From CAYJGN01 sp964369635 (GTDB lineage Bacteria > Bacillota > Clostridia > Oscillospirales > Ruminococcaceae), in assembly GCA_964369635.1 (NCBI GenBank), contig CAYJGN010000026.1, positions 1-25,220 of the forward strand: DNA of 25,220 bases, written 5' to 3'. Positions within the stretch are counted from its first letter, which is position 1, and each line of letters begins with the position of its first letter. This document shows, piece after piece, positions 14,345-21,463 of the stretch. Made by a program: the position numbers and the translations under genes. The notes under the pieces were generated by a model. It did no database searches. It was not told the DNA's origin and saw only the letters and a program-made list of their open reading frames with translations.

Positions 14345-15181
14345 ATGAAAAGGACGCGAAAAAAACAAAAGAGATATGTTCTCTATAAAGGAAGAGTATT
14401 TGCAGCAGTCGCTCTTTTAATCGGCGCTATTAGCCTCATATTTATTCTCAGCAGAAATGCTTTGATAATCGACGACGATGATGAGGAAGTCTCTGCTGAT
14501 ATCATCTATCCAGATAGAAATACTATCGTGCTTGATAGCGGTCATGGTCCCCAATTAACAGGAGCGCAAGGAATATTAAAAGAAGAGGAGCTCACCCCAA
14601 TAGTCACCGAATATTTAAGACTTCGTCTTCTAAATGACGATAATTATAACGTCCTGCTCACCCACCCATACGATGAAGATTTATCACTCGATGGACGTGT
14701 TCGATATACTAAAAATATCGCTCCAGACCTTTTTATAAGTCTGCATTTTAATTCAATGTCTGCTGAATTTTCAGACGTTTCTGGCTTTGAGATATACCCA
14801 CAGCTCCCTGAAAACAAACACTGGCAAGAGAGCTATGATTTTGCAAATTTAGTTGTCGATAACCTTACCGATATAGGTCATACACCACGAAAAGGAAGCG
14901 GACTTTTTTATATGCGATATGAGCGTGATGGCGATGAGATAATAACCTACTCTCTAACCGAAGAAGAAGAGGAGCTAAACAACTTCACAGGCCAAACGCT
15001 CGCCGTTATAAACAATGAGGACTATTTAGGCGTTTTGCTTGAGCTTGGATATGTCACAAGTGAATATGATTGCGAAAACTGGCTAACCAACGAGGGTCTT
15101 GAAAAAATTGCAGACGCTATTTATCTTGCTATATGCGAAAAGTTTGATACAGAGCCAGTTGTAAAAGAAGCCTCTGATTAA
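14345..15181 (+). CDS. N-acetylmuramoyl-L-alanine amidase (Amidase_3, CwlD-like)
   Basis: A 278-residue cell-wall hydrolase. A basic N-terminus and one membrane segment (about 17-36) are followed by a very acidic spacer (DDDDEE at 43-48) and a single Amidase_3 domain (about 60-265). Zinc and catalytic residues are visible: His67 in DSGHG, Glu80-82 in ILKEEEL, His134 in ISLHFNS and Glu233 in LLELGY. Such enzymes cleave the amide bond between muramic acid and the stem peptide. The single anchor with no binding repeats matches CwlD of Bacillus, which makes muramic-delta-lactam in spore cortex (237 residues). The cotJ operon just downstream supports a sporulation role, but a vegetative amidase is not excluded. 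The start has GGGGTGAAAT before the ATG. A TATAAT is present at 14322-14327, but no good -35 was found. Confidence 0.88.
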   Translation: MKRTRKKQKRYVLYKGRVFAAVALLIGAISLIFILSRNALIIDDDDEEVSADIIYPDRNTIVLDSGHGPQLTGAQGILKEEELTPIVTEYLRLRLLNDDNYNVLLTHPYDEDLSLDGRVRYTKNIAPDLFISLHFNSMSAEFSDVSGFEIYPQLPENKHWQESYDFANLVVDNLTDIGHTPRKGSGLFYMRYERDGDEIITYSLTEEEEELNNFTGQTLAVINNEDYLGVLLELGYVTSEYDCENWLTNEGLEKIADAIYLAICEKFDTEPVVKEASD

Positions 15182-15267
15182 AACCTTTGCGATATATCAA
15201 ATATTTATCATGTTAATCACAAATTCAGAAATTTTATTTACATATTCCATTAGTATAACTTAAAATA

Positions 15268-15306
15268 CCCCCTCTGCTCACTAACCTGTTGGCAGAGGGG
15301 GTTGTG
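15268..15306 (+). terminator. Strong intrinsic terminator after the amidase gene
   Basis: CCCCCTCTGC (15268-15277) pairs perfectly with GCAGAGGGGG (15292-15301) around a 14-base loop and is followed by TTGTGTTTT. It isolates the amidase gene from the cotJ operon. Confidence 0.85.
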
Positions 15307-15332
15307 TTTTGTGTCAAAAAAGCTCGACTTTG

Positions 15333-15341
15333 CATAGTATA
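15333..15341 (+). promoter_or_regulatory. Candidate mother-cell sigma factor -10 of cotJ
   Basis: CATAGTATA fits the CATAnnnTA form shared by sigma-E/sigma-K -10 elements and is placed so that transcription would begin just before the cotJA ribosome site at 15357-15363. No convincing -35 is visible at the right distance, so support rests mostly on cotJ being a sigma-E operon in Bacillus. Confidence 0.25.
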
Positions 15342-15370
15342 TGCTACCCTACAATAAAAGGAGTGTTATT

Positions 15371-15544
15371 GTGTATAATATGAATACTACTCCCGACACT
15401 GAGCAGTCAAACAAAAGAGTTGTCGGGATGTTTTATGTACCAAAACAAAAATTCATCGACCTTTACGAGCCAGATGTTGGCCTCCCTCGCGGAACAATAT
15501 TCAAAGAGCTTGATCTGCCATTCACAGGGGAAGAGGTGGAATGA
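15371..15544 (+). CDS. cotJA: Spore coat-associated protein CotJA
   Basis: A 57-residue protein with the CotJA signature: YVPKQKFIDLYEPDVGLPRG followed by TIFKELDLPF. It is a small soluble protein made in the mother cell and assembled with CotJC into the spore coat. The start is taken as GTG at 15371 because AAAGGAG (15357-15363) lies seven bases upstream. An in-frame ATG at 15341 would precede the ribosome site and an ATG at 15380 is a weaker alternative. The stop TGA overlaps the first ATG of cotJB (ATGA at 15541-15544), so the genes are translationally coupled. Identification is confident from motif and operon order. Confidence 0.9.
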   Translation: MYNMNTTPDTEQSNKRVVGMFYVPKQKFIDLYEPDVGLPRGTIFKELDLPFTGEEVE

Positions 15545-15795
15545 TGGATTCAAAAGAAAAACTGCTAAAAACACTACAAGAAGTTGATTTTGCGCTAAAT
15601 GAAGTTGTATTATTTTTAGATACTCACCCGAGCAACAAGTCAGCTTTGAATTATTACAAGAAATACGCCGAGATGCACAAGATGCTTGTGGCGGAGTACA
15701 CAAGATTATACGGCCCACTTTTCAATACCCTTGCAAAAGCAGATAACTACTTTGAATGGGTTGAAGATCCATGGCCTTGGGAGGTAGTCGAGTAA
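15541..15795 (+). CDS. cotJB: Spore coat protein CotJB
   Basis: An 84-residue protein typical of CotJB: it starts with a helical stretch (LLKTLQEVDFALNEVVLFLD), has THPSNKSALNYY in the middle and ends in the conserved WVEDPWPWE. It is needed with CotJA and CotJC for normal spore-coat composition in Bacillus. It may start at the ATG at 15541, overlapping the cotJA stop, or at the next ATG at 15544, which is better spaced from GAGG at 15533-15536. The stop TAA overlaps the cotJC start by one base. Confidence 0.92.
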   Translation: MMDSKEKLLKTLQEVDFALNEVVLFLDTHPSNKSALNYYKKYAEMHKMLVAEYTRLYGPLFNTLAKADNYFEWVEDPWPWEVVE

Positions 15796-16403
15796 TGTGG
15801 AATTATAATAAAAAACTGCAATACCCAATTAAGATTAAAAATCCAAATCCAGCTATGGCAAAGGTTGTTCTATCGCAGTTTGGTGGGCCAGACGGTGAGC
15901 TTGGAGCCGCGACAAGATACCTATCTCAAAGATACACTATGCCCTACCCTGAGCTTCGTGCACTACTTACCGATATCGGTACCGAAGAGCTTGGGCATAT
16001 GGAGATGGTGAGCGCTATAGTATACCAGCTTACGAGAAATCTCTCGATTGAGGAGGTAAAAGCCGGTGGATATCAAGACTATTTTGTCGACCATACAACA
16101 GCCCTATATCCAGCAGCGGCAAGCGGCCCTGCCTTTTCTGCAACCTATCTACAATCTAAGGGCGACGTTTTCGCAGACCTTGCAGAGAGCATGGCAGCAG
16201 AACAGAAAGCCAGAGCTACCTACGACAATATCCTAAGGCTTGCAGATGACCCAGACGTTCGAGATGTTATAAAATTCTTACGCGCGCGCGAGATTGTCCA
16301 CTTCCAAAGATTCGGTGAGGCGGTAGGCATTGCGCAGGATAAGCTAAACAGCAAAAATTTCTATGCATTCAACCCAGAATTCGATGGTAAAAAGAAAAAA
16401 TAA
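15795..16403 (+). CDS. cotJC: CotJC, manganese-catalase-like spore coat protein
   Basis: A 202-residue ferritin-like four-helix protein of the Mn-catalase family. It begins MWNYNKKLQYPIKI and carries GGPDGELGAATRYLSQRY and LLTDIGTEELGHMEMV, which supply Glu and His ligands for a dinuclear Mn site. A second E-x-x-A pattern (AAEQKARATYDNI) and REIVHFQRFGEA near 172-183 supply the other half, so catalase activity is plausible. The start is the ATG at 15795, inside the cotJB stop. An earlier in-frame ATG at 15771 would add eight residues and destroy the usual MW start. It closes the cotJ operon and is followed by a hairpin at 16409-16437. Confidence 0.93.
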   Translation: MWNYNKKLQYPIKIKNPNPAMAKVVLSQFGGPDGELGAATRYLSQRYTMPYPELRALLTDIGTEELGHMEMVSAIVYQLTRNLSIEEVKAGGYQDYFVDHTTALYPAAASGPAFSATYLQSKGDVFADLAESMAAEQKARATYDNILRLADDPDVRDVIKFLRAREIVHFQRFGEAVGIAQDKLNSKNFYAFNPEFDGKKKK

Positions 16404-16408
16404 CGACA

Positions 16409-16440
16409 AAACACCTGCACAAAGTGTGGGTGTTTCTTAT
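16409..16440 (+). terminator. Intrinsic terminator of the cotJ operon
   Basis: AAACACC (16409-16415) pairs with GGTGTTT (16429-16435), with inner G-T-containing pairs extending the stem, followed by TTCTTATT. The T-run is short, so it is probably a moderate terminator. Confidence 0.65.
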
Positions 16441-16487
16441 TAATGCTTGCGAATAATCAACAAAACACAACAAGCGGTCAAAAAACA

Positions 16488-16516
16488 TTGATTTTTAAGG
16501 TTATATTTGATATAAT
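16488..16516 (+). promoter_or_regulatory. Promoter of tRNA-Ser
   Basis: TTGATT (16488-16493) and TATAAT (16511-16516) with 17 bases between them give a near-consensus promoter. Transcription would start about 11 bases before the tRNA. Confidence 0.8.
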
Positions 16517-16533
16517 ACAGAAGTTGAAAACAC

Positions 16534-16621
16534 GGAGAGATGTCTGAGTGGTCGAAGGTGCTCGCCTGGAACGCGGGTGTGCGGAAACGCACCGCGGGTT
16601 CGAATCCCGCTCTCTCCGCCA
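16534..16621 (+). tRNA. tRNA-Ser (anticodon GGA)
   Basis: The acceptor strands GGAGAGA (16534-16540) and TCTCTCC (16611-16617) pair, followed by discriminator G and an encoded CCA (16619-16621). The anticodon loop CTGGAAC sits on the stem CTCGC/GCGGG, giving anticodon GGA, which reads UCC and UCU serine codons. The long variable arm TGTGCGGAAACGCA and the T-arm with GGTTCGAATCC complete a class II serine tRNA. It has its own promoter and terminator. Confidence 0.97.
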
Positions 16622-16793
16622 AATAGGTTCAAGGCAGATTTATCTGCTTTGAACCTTTTTTATCTGGGATTCGAACCCCGAGGAGGCATTTTCCGTTTGG
16701 AAAAGTTGCCTGTGGCAAGTTTTTAGGAAAATGGGCGCCGAGCCTGCGAGGTGACGTGAATTTGCGTTGCAAATTATCCCGCTCTCTCCGCCA
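16622..16793 (+). repeat. tRNA-Ser-associated palindromic element with repeated tRNA 3' end
   Basis: The 18-base 3' end of the tRNA (16604-16621, ATCCCGCTCTCTCCGCCA) is repeated exactly at 16776-16793. Between the copies are the first terminator, an inverted copy of the T-arm (GGGATTCGAACCC within 16665-16680), a large imperfect hairpin (CATTTTCC at 16687-16694 with GGAAAATG at 16726-16733, inner AAAAGTTGCC-TGT-GGCAAGTTTT), and a hairpin AATTTGC-GTT-GCAAATT (16759-16775). A second terminator follows. It looks like either a small element inserted at the tRNA 3' end or the remains of a duplicated tRNA-Ser. Confidence 0.7.
16625..16661 (+). terminator. Intrinsic terminator directly after tRNA-Ser
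   Basis: AGGTTCAAGGCAGA (16625-16638) pairs with TCTGCTTTGAACCT (16643-16656), with one G-T pair and a four-base loop, followed by TTTTT. It starts four bases after the CCA end. Confidence 0.9.
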
Positions 16794-16796
16794 GCG

Positions 16797-16838
16797 TGAC
16801 GCTGGACCCAATTAGCTTGGGTTCAGTGTCATTTTTTA
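16797..16838 (+). terminator. Second terminator behind the repeated tRNA 3' end
   Basis: TGACGCTGGACCCAA (16797-16811) pairs with TTGGGTTCAGTGTCA (16817-16831) including two G-T pairs, followed by TTTTTT. It lies four bases after the second copy of the tRNA 3' end, just as the first terminator lies after the first copy. This supports a duplication or insertion of a tRNA-plus-terminator unit. Confidence 0.85.
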
Positions 16839-16866
16839 TTTTTCCTATGTATTTAAAGTTATCTCA

Positions 16867-18177
16867 TTATTCCGGTCTACCACTCACATCTTCAATGCCT
16901 GCCACTGGTGACCAATCACTTACTGGATTATTCTCTAAACTCACCGACCTTAACCCATTCATCTTCGCAAGAGTGCTTATATCGCTAATTTGGTTGTTTT
17001 CTAAATATAACGTCCGCAAGTTTTGATAATTCGAAAGGTGACTTATATCACTAATTTGGTTGTTTTCTAAATATAACGTCCGCAAGTTTTGATAATTCGA
17101 AAGGTGACTTATATCGCTAATCTGATTGTTCGCTAAGCTCAATGTCCTTAAAAGCAGCAAATTTTCAAGTGGGCTTATATCGCTAATTTGGTTGTTCGCT
17201 AAGTCCAATGTCCTTAAAAGCAGCAAATTTTCAAGTGGACTTATATCGTTAATTTGGTTATCACGTAAACCCAGACTCCCTAAACTCGTTAAATTTTCAA
17301 GTGGGCTTATATCGCTAATTTGGTTACTATTTAAACCGCAGAAATCTAAATTCGTTAAATTTTCAAGTGGGCTTATATCGCTGATTTGGTTATCATGTAA
17401 ACCCAGCATCTCTAAACTCGTTAAATTAGCAACTATACTAATATCAATAATATTATTGCTCGATAGCCACAAACTAAATAGCTTCGGCTTATCTGCAACT
17501 GCGCTAATATCGCTTATTTGATTGTTATTTAACAGGAGAATTTCTAATTTCGTCATACCTTCCAGAGCACTTATATCGCGAACTTGATTATTTTCTATGC
17601 TGAACTCCACTACCTTCGTCATATCTGCAAGAGCGCTTATATCACTAATTTGATTATTGTCAAGAACCAACCTCACTACATTCGTCAAATTCGAAAGAGC
17701 GCTTATATCACTGATTTGATTGTCATGCAGGTAGAGATACTTTAAATTCGTTAAATTTTCAAGGGCACTTATATCGCTAATTTTGTTACTATCCAGCCAT
17801 AACTCATTTAATTTCGTCATGTTTTCAAGAGCGCTTATATCACTGATTTTATGATGGTATATAGACAAACAATTAATATTATTAAAATAAACTATATCCG
17901 CCAGAGTGGTAATCTCTCCTCTGTTGCTTTCATCCGGAAAACTATAGTCTACACTAATAAAAAGCTCTTCAATATGATTTAGCTCTCCGACTGTTATATC
18001 ACCTTCAGATTTTTTAATCACCTTTCTTATTTCCGCTTCAAAAGCAGGATCCGCCCACTTGATTATATGATCATCAGGGTACGGATAGCTCTCATCAAAA
18101 AATGAAAACGCTGCCAAAACACCAACTATAACCAGTAAAACTACTGCCGATATAATAAAAGCTACCCTTTTACTCAT
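16867..18177 (-). CDS. Internalin-like leucine-rich repeat surface protein
   Basis: A 436-residue protein with an N-terminal membrane segment (about 5-24), a short cap region containing WADPAFEAEIRKVIKKSEGD, and about 15 repeats of 22 residues with the consensus L-x-x-L-x-L-x-x-NQISDIS. It ends in a capping unit NNPVSDWSPV. The repeats are of the internalin (SDS22-like) class, which form curved binding surfaces for protein partners. There is no LPXTG or C-terminal anchor, so it is held by the N-terminal helix, probably facing outward. The start is placed at the ATG at 18177, preceded by AGGGGGAG; a nine-residue upstream extension has no ribosome site. Two neighbouring 66-bp DNA units (16981-17046 and 17047-17112) are almost identical, showing recent repeat expansion. 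The ligand is unknown. Confidence 0.88.
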   Translation of the reverse strand: MSKRVAFIISAVVLLVIVGVLAAFSFFDESYPYPDDHIIKWADPAFEAEIRKVIKKSEGDITVGELNHIEELFISVDYSFPDESNRGEITTLADIVYFNNINCLSIYHHKISDISALENMTKLNELWLDSNKISDISALENLTNLKYLYLHDNQISDISALSNLTNVVRLVLDNNQISDISALADMTKVVEFSIENNQVRDISALEGMTKLEILLLNNNQISDISAVADKPKLFSLWLSSNNIIDISIVANLTSLEMLGLHDNQISDISPLENLTNLDFCGLNSNQISDISPLENLTSLGSLGLRDNQINDISPLENLLLLRTLDLANNQISDISPLENLLLLRTLSLANNQISDISHLSNYQNLRTLYLENNQISDISHLSNYQNLRTLYLENNQISDISTLAKMNGLRSVSLENNPVSDWSPVAGIEDVSGRPE

Positions 18178-18250
18178 AAACTCCCCCTGATGCAATTTTT
18201 TCAAACTATAAAATCTTATGCCACCATTCTTCTATAACGAGTTAATCTTA

Positions 18251-18451
18251 TCAGATACTAACCCTTTCGATAACCTCGCCTGTTAGAAGGTCGTGTTTTA
18301 CTACCTCAACTATGATATTCTTTTCAAACATAGTGGTAATTAGATAAGCGTCATCGGTTATGTAATCGGTTGAATAATTATATCTTCCGGTTTCGGTGTG
18401 TGTCTCGCCCAATTTTTCCTCTAACTCATTTAAAGACAAATTTAATACCAA
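18251..18451 (-). CDS. Small hypothetical protein, BamE-like motif (possible fragment)
   Basis: The readable frame encodes about 66 residues, beginning LSLNELEEKLGETHTETG and ending KHDLLTGEVIERVSI. The first part resembles the helix of BamE/SmpA-like small domains (SLxEVEEKLGxP, then a two- or three-stranded sheet), a fold common in Firmicute lipoproteins. This is a weak similarity judged by eye. The only listed initiation codon is TTG at 18451, without a good ribosome site. The frame stays open further upstream, and a GGGAGG at about 18471-18476 would suit a start near 18463, where only the rare codon CTG is in frame. It may be a short intact gene in the surface-protein run, or the C-terminal remnant of a larger lipoprotein. 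Confidence 0.45.
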   Translation of the reverse strand: MVLNLSLNELEEKLGETHTETGRYNYSTDYITDDAYLITTMFEKNIIVEVVKHDLLTGEVIERVSI

Positions 18452-18482
18452 AGGGGTTACCAGATGGCAACCTCCCTGAAAC

Positions 18483-19325
18483 TTAATTTCTCTCGCCTTT
18501 ATTCCTTTTAACTTTTTTCTTTTTTGTCCAGAAATCAGGTGTTTCGATTTGCATTAGGTCGCAAAAAGTGGAAAGCAATATCTTATATCCTTTACGCCCT
18601 TTAAGATCATTTGTCTTTTGAATATATAATGATTTTTCATCAAAGGACAGTCCTGCCATTAACCTCACATTCACCTTACCGGACATTACTGACATATACA
18701 TATCTCTACTAAAATAATCATGAAATTCTTCATCGATATTTAAAGTGTTAAAAATGCAAAGACAATGTGTCGGAACATCGTTGTCATAAATTTCATGTTT
18801 TACCACTTCATATGCCATAGTCATCGCTTTTTGAGCTTTATCAAAATACTCTTTTGATAGTTTTTCCATCTCCACTATTACTACAATCATATTATATTCT
18901 CTTCTAAATGACCAATTATTTAATCCGCTAATATTCTGGTACACCCAAACATCTTGTAGCTCTTTCAGTTCTTCACTTTTGTACTCTGAAAAACCATTAG
19001 AAATAAAATACTTATTAGCTGCCTCTAAAAAATCTTTAAAGCTATCATAAATCAAATTGTCTTTATATTCTCCAGGTGGTTTTTCGATGTCAATATCCCA
19101 CCTGAAAAGAATAGGAAGTATAATAAATATTATCGCCACTCCCAAGCTAACTGTAATAGATATATCCGCAATAAGCATTGCCTGTTTTCCATCTTCATAA
19201 AACCACCCAAAAACCACTCTAAACAATATGCCATTCAACATTAATAGAGCAAATGTATATGCCCCAAAACGAACAATAAAACTATTAATTTTTCTCCGTA
19301 TTTTCTTTTTTTTAAACTCTGTCAT
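18483..19325 (-). CDS. Two-helix membrane protein with cytoplasmic domain, unknown function
   Basis: A 280-residue protein. A lysine/arginine-rich N-terminus precedes two hydrophobic helices (about 19-40 and 50-72); the remaining about 200 residues are soluble, and the basic flanks place them in the cytoplasm. Recognisable stretches are YDSFKDFLEAANKYFISNGF and FSRDMYMSVMSGKVNVRLMA. No known domain is evident. The C-terminus is very basic (KKKKVKRNKGERN). The ATG is preceded by AAAGGAT. It lies 11 bases downstream of the tiny lipoprotein gene and is probably co-transcribed with it. Confidence 0.75.
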   Translation of the reverse strand: MTEFKKKKIRRKINSFIVRFGAYTFALLMLNGILFRVVFGWFYEDGKQAMLIADISITVSLGVAIIFIILPILFRWDIDIEKPPGEYKDNLIYDSFKDFLEAANKYFISNGFSEYKSEELKELQDVWVYQNISGLNNWSFRREYNMIVVIVEMEKLSKEYFDKAQKAMTMAYEVVKHEIYDNDVPTHCLCIFNTLNIDEEFHDYFSRDMYMSVMSGKVNVRLMAGLSFDEKSLYIQKTNDLKGRKGYKILLSTFCDLMQIETPDFWTKKKKVKRNKGERN

Positions 19326-19336
19326 ATTTCATCCTT

Positions 19337-19495
19337 TTAAAGTAAGTTAAAACTGATATCCTCTGGTGGCACCATAGGAAAACTGATATAATATGACCTT
19401 GACGAACTATCGATTTCGCTATTTGATGAACTTTGGCTGTTGTTGCTACAACCAGCAAGTGCAAGAATTACGATGGCAAGAACTATCTTTTTCAT
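19337..19495 (-). CDS. Very small lipoprotein
   Basis: A 52-residue protein starting MKKIVLAIVILALAGC: a short signal peptide with the lipobox LALAGC and lipidated Cys16. The mature part is only 37 residues, rich in Ser and Asn, and ends SFPMVPPEDISFNLL. The start is the ATG behind GGGGGTAGTT; an upstream in-frame ATG would add ten polar residues in front of the signal peptide. It sits 11 bases before the two-helix membrane protein gene. Function unknown; it may be a small accessory of that protein or a decay product of a larger lipoprotein. Confidence 0.65.
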   Translation of the reverse strand: MKKIVLAIVILALAGCSNNSQSSSNSEIDSSSRSYYISFPMVPPEDISFNLL

Positions 19496-19557
19496 AACTA
19501 CCCCCTTCGATTGAACTATCTTCATAATATCCGGAAATATGATATCTAAAAAAATCT

Positions 19558-21108
19558 TTATAGGTCGAGCGCCTCTTCAATATCATCAAATACATCTGTG
19601 AAAGCGAAGTATCCATCGAGGTATTCTTGCCAATCTTCATCACTTTCGACTGATTTCTCCCCCGTTACAAACTGCTCGATACTGATTTCAATATAGCTTT
19701 TTAGCATATCGAGTCGGTAGCTTATGTCATCATTTGATTTTATTTCAAGGTTCGACAAATTTATCGTTTGTTCTTCTCTAAAGTGTGGCATATTATCTAA
19801 AAAGGCCTCTGCGGCTATATATCCCTCATCATAACCAGTATAGCAGACGCCATCTGTCAAATGCGGATAGTATACCATCATGCCAACCCCGTCGAAATGC
19901 TTGTTTTGCAAAAAGCCGGTAATCGGTATCCTTGTTTTTATAGTCGCAGGCTCGCCGTAGATATCTATATCTCCGCTATCTGCATATTCCCAATTTTTCC
20001 CCTCTTCGCCATACATAGCCACCAAAAATCCCTCTTCTGATAGCATTGTATCGAGTAGCAAGAAGCAATCTTCAGGATTGTTCGCGCTCGATAGAATAGC
20101 AGCTGCAGGGGCTGGAGTTGCCTTTTGTATTACCGCATTCTGCTCAAGACCTAAAAGCGGCGCTATATTTATATAGTTGCTAAAGCTATCCTCTTCATCA
20201 GAAATTATATCTGATAGATTGGTAGCGGAGAAAACTCCTAAAATGCTATCGGGATCATTAGCGAGCTTTATAACACCACTATCTGAAAGGGTAAACAAGC
20301 TTTCATGGATATGCTCTAAATCATATAGCTCTTTTAAATATATCAGCGCCTCGCGAAACTCATCCTCTGTCGGAGAAAAACGAAGCTCTCCCCCCTCAAG
20401 GTACATTCCCATGTTGTTATAGTCGAAATATGTGAAGGCATTTATAAGCGCAAAGTGGCTCTTCATATCATCGCTTTGAACGCTTCCTGTGAATGGAATT
20501 TCGTCCCCAATACCGTTTCTGTTAGGGTCGCCTGTTTTAAAAGCATACAGCACTTTTATCAAGTCCTCTGTAGTCTTTGGAACTTCAAGCTCTAAATTTT
20601 CTAACCACTCGGCATTTATCCAAAGTGACTGCCCGTTCTTTGCGCTACTCGATAAATTTATAGTCGGGAAAAAATATAATTCATCATTATAATTTAGCTG
20701 CTGGCGCACCTCAAGCTCTGCATACTCATCGAAAAAAGAATAAAGATTAGTTCCTTCAGTTATATAGTCATCAAGTTTGACAAAACTATCAGTTAGTGCA
20801 TAAGCTTCCTCTTCAGTTAGTGCAGCCGAGAGATTCTCACCTGAGTTTATTATCACGATGTCAGTTTCAAGAGAGCCATCTGCAATTACTTGGGCTAAAT
20901 ATTGACTGCTGAAGTTCATTGTTATCTCATTAATCTCTATATTAAAACCCGTCTGCTCTTCAAGCCACAGTTTATAGTGATTTTCGTATATATTCGAAAC
21001 ATTCTCGCTTTCAATTAAAGTTATATGTATTGTCGGCTTAATAAAACAGGAAGTTAGCGTCAACATCAACATAAGTGAAAAAGCAATCAATAAAATTTTC
21101 TTAAGCAT
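19558..21108 (-). CDS. Orphan extracellular solute-binding lipoprotein (family 1-like)
   Basis: A 516-residue lipoprotein: the signal peptide ends in the lipobox LTSC (Cys21), followed by a two-lobed binding-protein domain. Typical features are ETDIVIINSGENLS near 80-95 and WLENLELEVPKTTEDLIKVL with TGDPNRNGIGDEIPFTGS (about 180-220), the pattern of LplA/YtcQ-type proteins that bind oligosaccharides or uronides for ABC importers. The ATG at 21108 has GGAGGAT in front; a longer frame adds four residues without support. No permease or ATPase of a sugar importer is in the window, so it either uses a remote transporter or acts as a sensor. It diverges from the diguanylate cyclase gene at 21464 and may head the minus-strand surface-protein run. 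The sugar is unknown. Confidence 0.85.
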   Translation of the reverse strand: MLKKILLIAFSLMLMLTLTSCFIKPTIHITLIESENVSNIYENHYKLWLEEQTGFNIEINEITMNFSSQYLAQVIADGSLETDIVIINSGENLSAALTEEEAYALTDSFVKLDDYITEGTNLYSFFDEYAELEVRQQLNYNDELYFFPTINLSSSAKNGQSLWINAEWLENLELEVPKTTEDLIKVLYAFKTGDPNRNGIGDEIPFTGSVQSDDMKSHFALINAFTYFDYNNMGMYLEGGELRFSPTEDEFREALIYLKELYDLEHIHESLFTLSDSGVIKLANDPDSILGVFSATNLSDIISDEEDSFSNYINIAPLLGLEQNAVIQKATPAPAAAILSSANNPEDCFLLLDTMLSEEGFLVAMYGEEGKNWEYADSGDIDIYGEPATIKTRIPITGFLQNKHFDGVGMMVYYPHLTDGVCYTGYDEGYIAAEAFLDNMPHFREEQTINLSNLEIKSNDDISYRLDMLKSYIEISIEQFVTGEKSVESDEDWQEYLDGYFAFTDVFDDIEEALDL

Positions 21109-21463
21109 ATAATCCTCCAAAATTCACAAAGTTTCCTTAAATTTAGTATAGCACAGTTTAGCGATAATGAAAAGAATTTACAGATTCGTTTTACTTAACT
21201 ATTTTAATTAATTTATTTATATCAAAACTACTAATAATAAAATGATTTATCCTTATAAATCGACTCTTATATTGCCACATTAGAATTATTTTGACATTCA
21301 AATGAAACCTATCTATTAGTTTAAAATAATAGATAAAGTGCGTTTAAAGCTGAATATTTAAATAAAAGTAGTAATTTTTTTCAAAAAACTATTGATTAAT
21401 TGTGTCTAATAGTGTAGAATATTTTTATAGCAATTATTTTTAATATTCAAAAGGGGTTTTTAG
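21109..21463. other. AT-rich divergent intergenic region
   Basis: No gene is visible in these 355 bases. The region holds a 9-bp perfect inverted repeat TATCTATTA/TAATAGATA (21310-21318 and 21327-21335, loop GTTTAAAA) and a promoter for the diguanylate cyclase gene (21392-21420). The sequence TATCTATTAG is also found in the operator-like dyad at 13592-13613. Confidence 0.5.
21392..21420 (+). promoter_or_regulatory. Promoter of the diguanylate cyclase gene
   Basis: TTGATT (21392-21397) and TAGAAT (21415-21420) are separated by 17 bases, about 45 bases before the GTG start. Confidence 0.6.

Noticed and set aside
16440..16811. Two minus-strand frames of 60 codons each
   Set aside because: They are antisense to tRNA-Ser, its promoter and the hairpin-rich element. 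Such frames arise readily over tRNA and repeat sequence and have no supporting start site.
16981..17460. Regular DNA repeats that could suggest a CRISPR or satellite array
   Set aside because: The 66-bp period encodes 22-residue leucine-rich repeats in an open frame, with no constant repeat/variable spacer structure.
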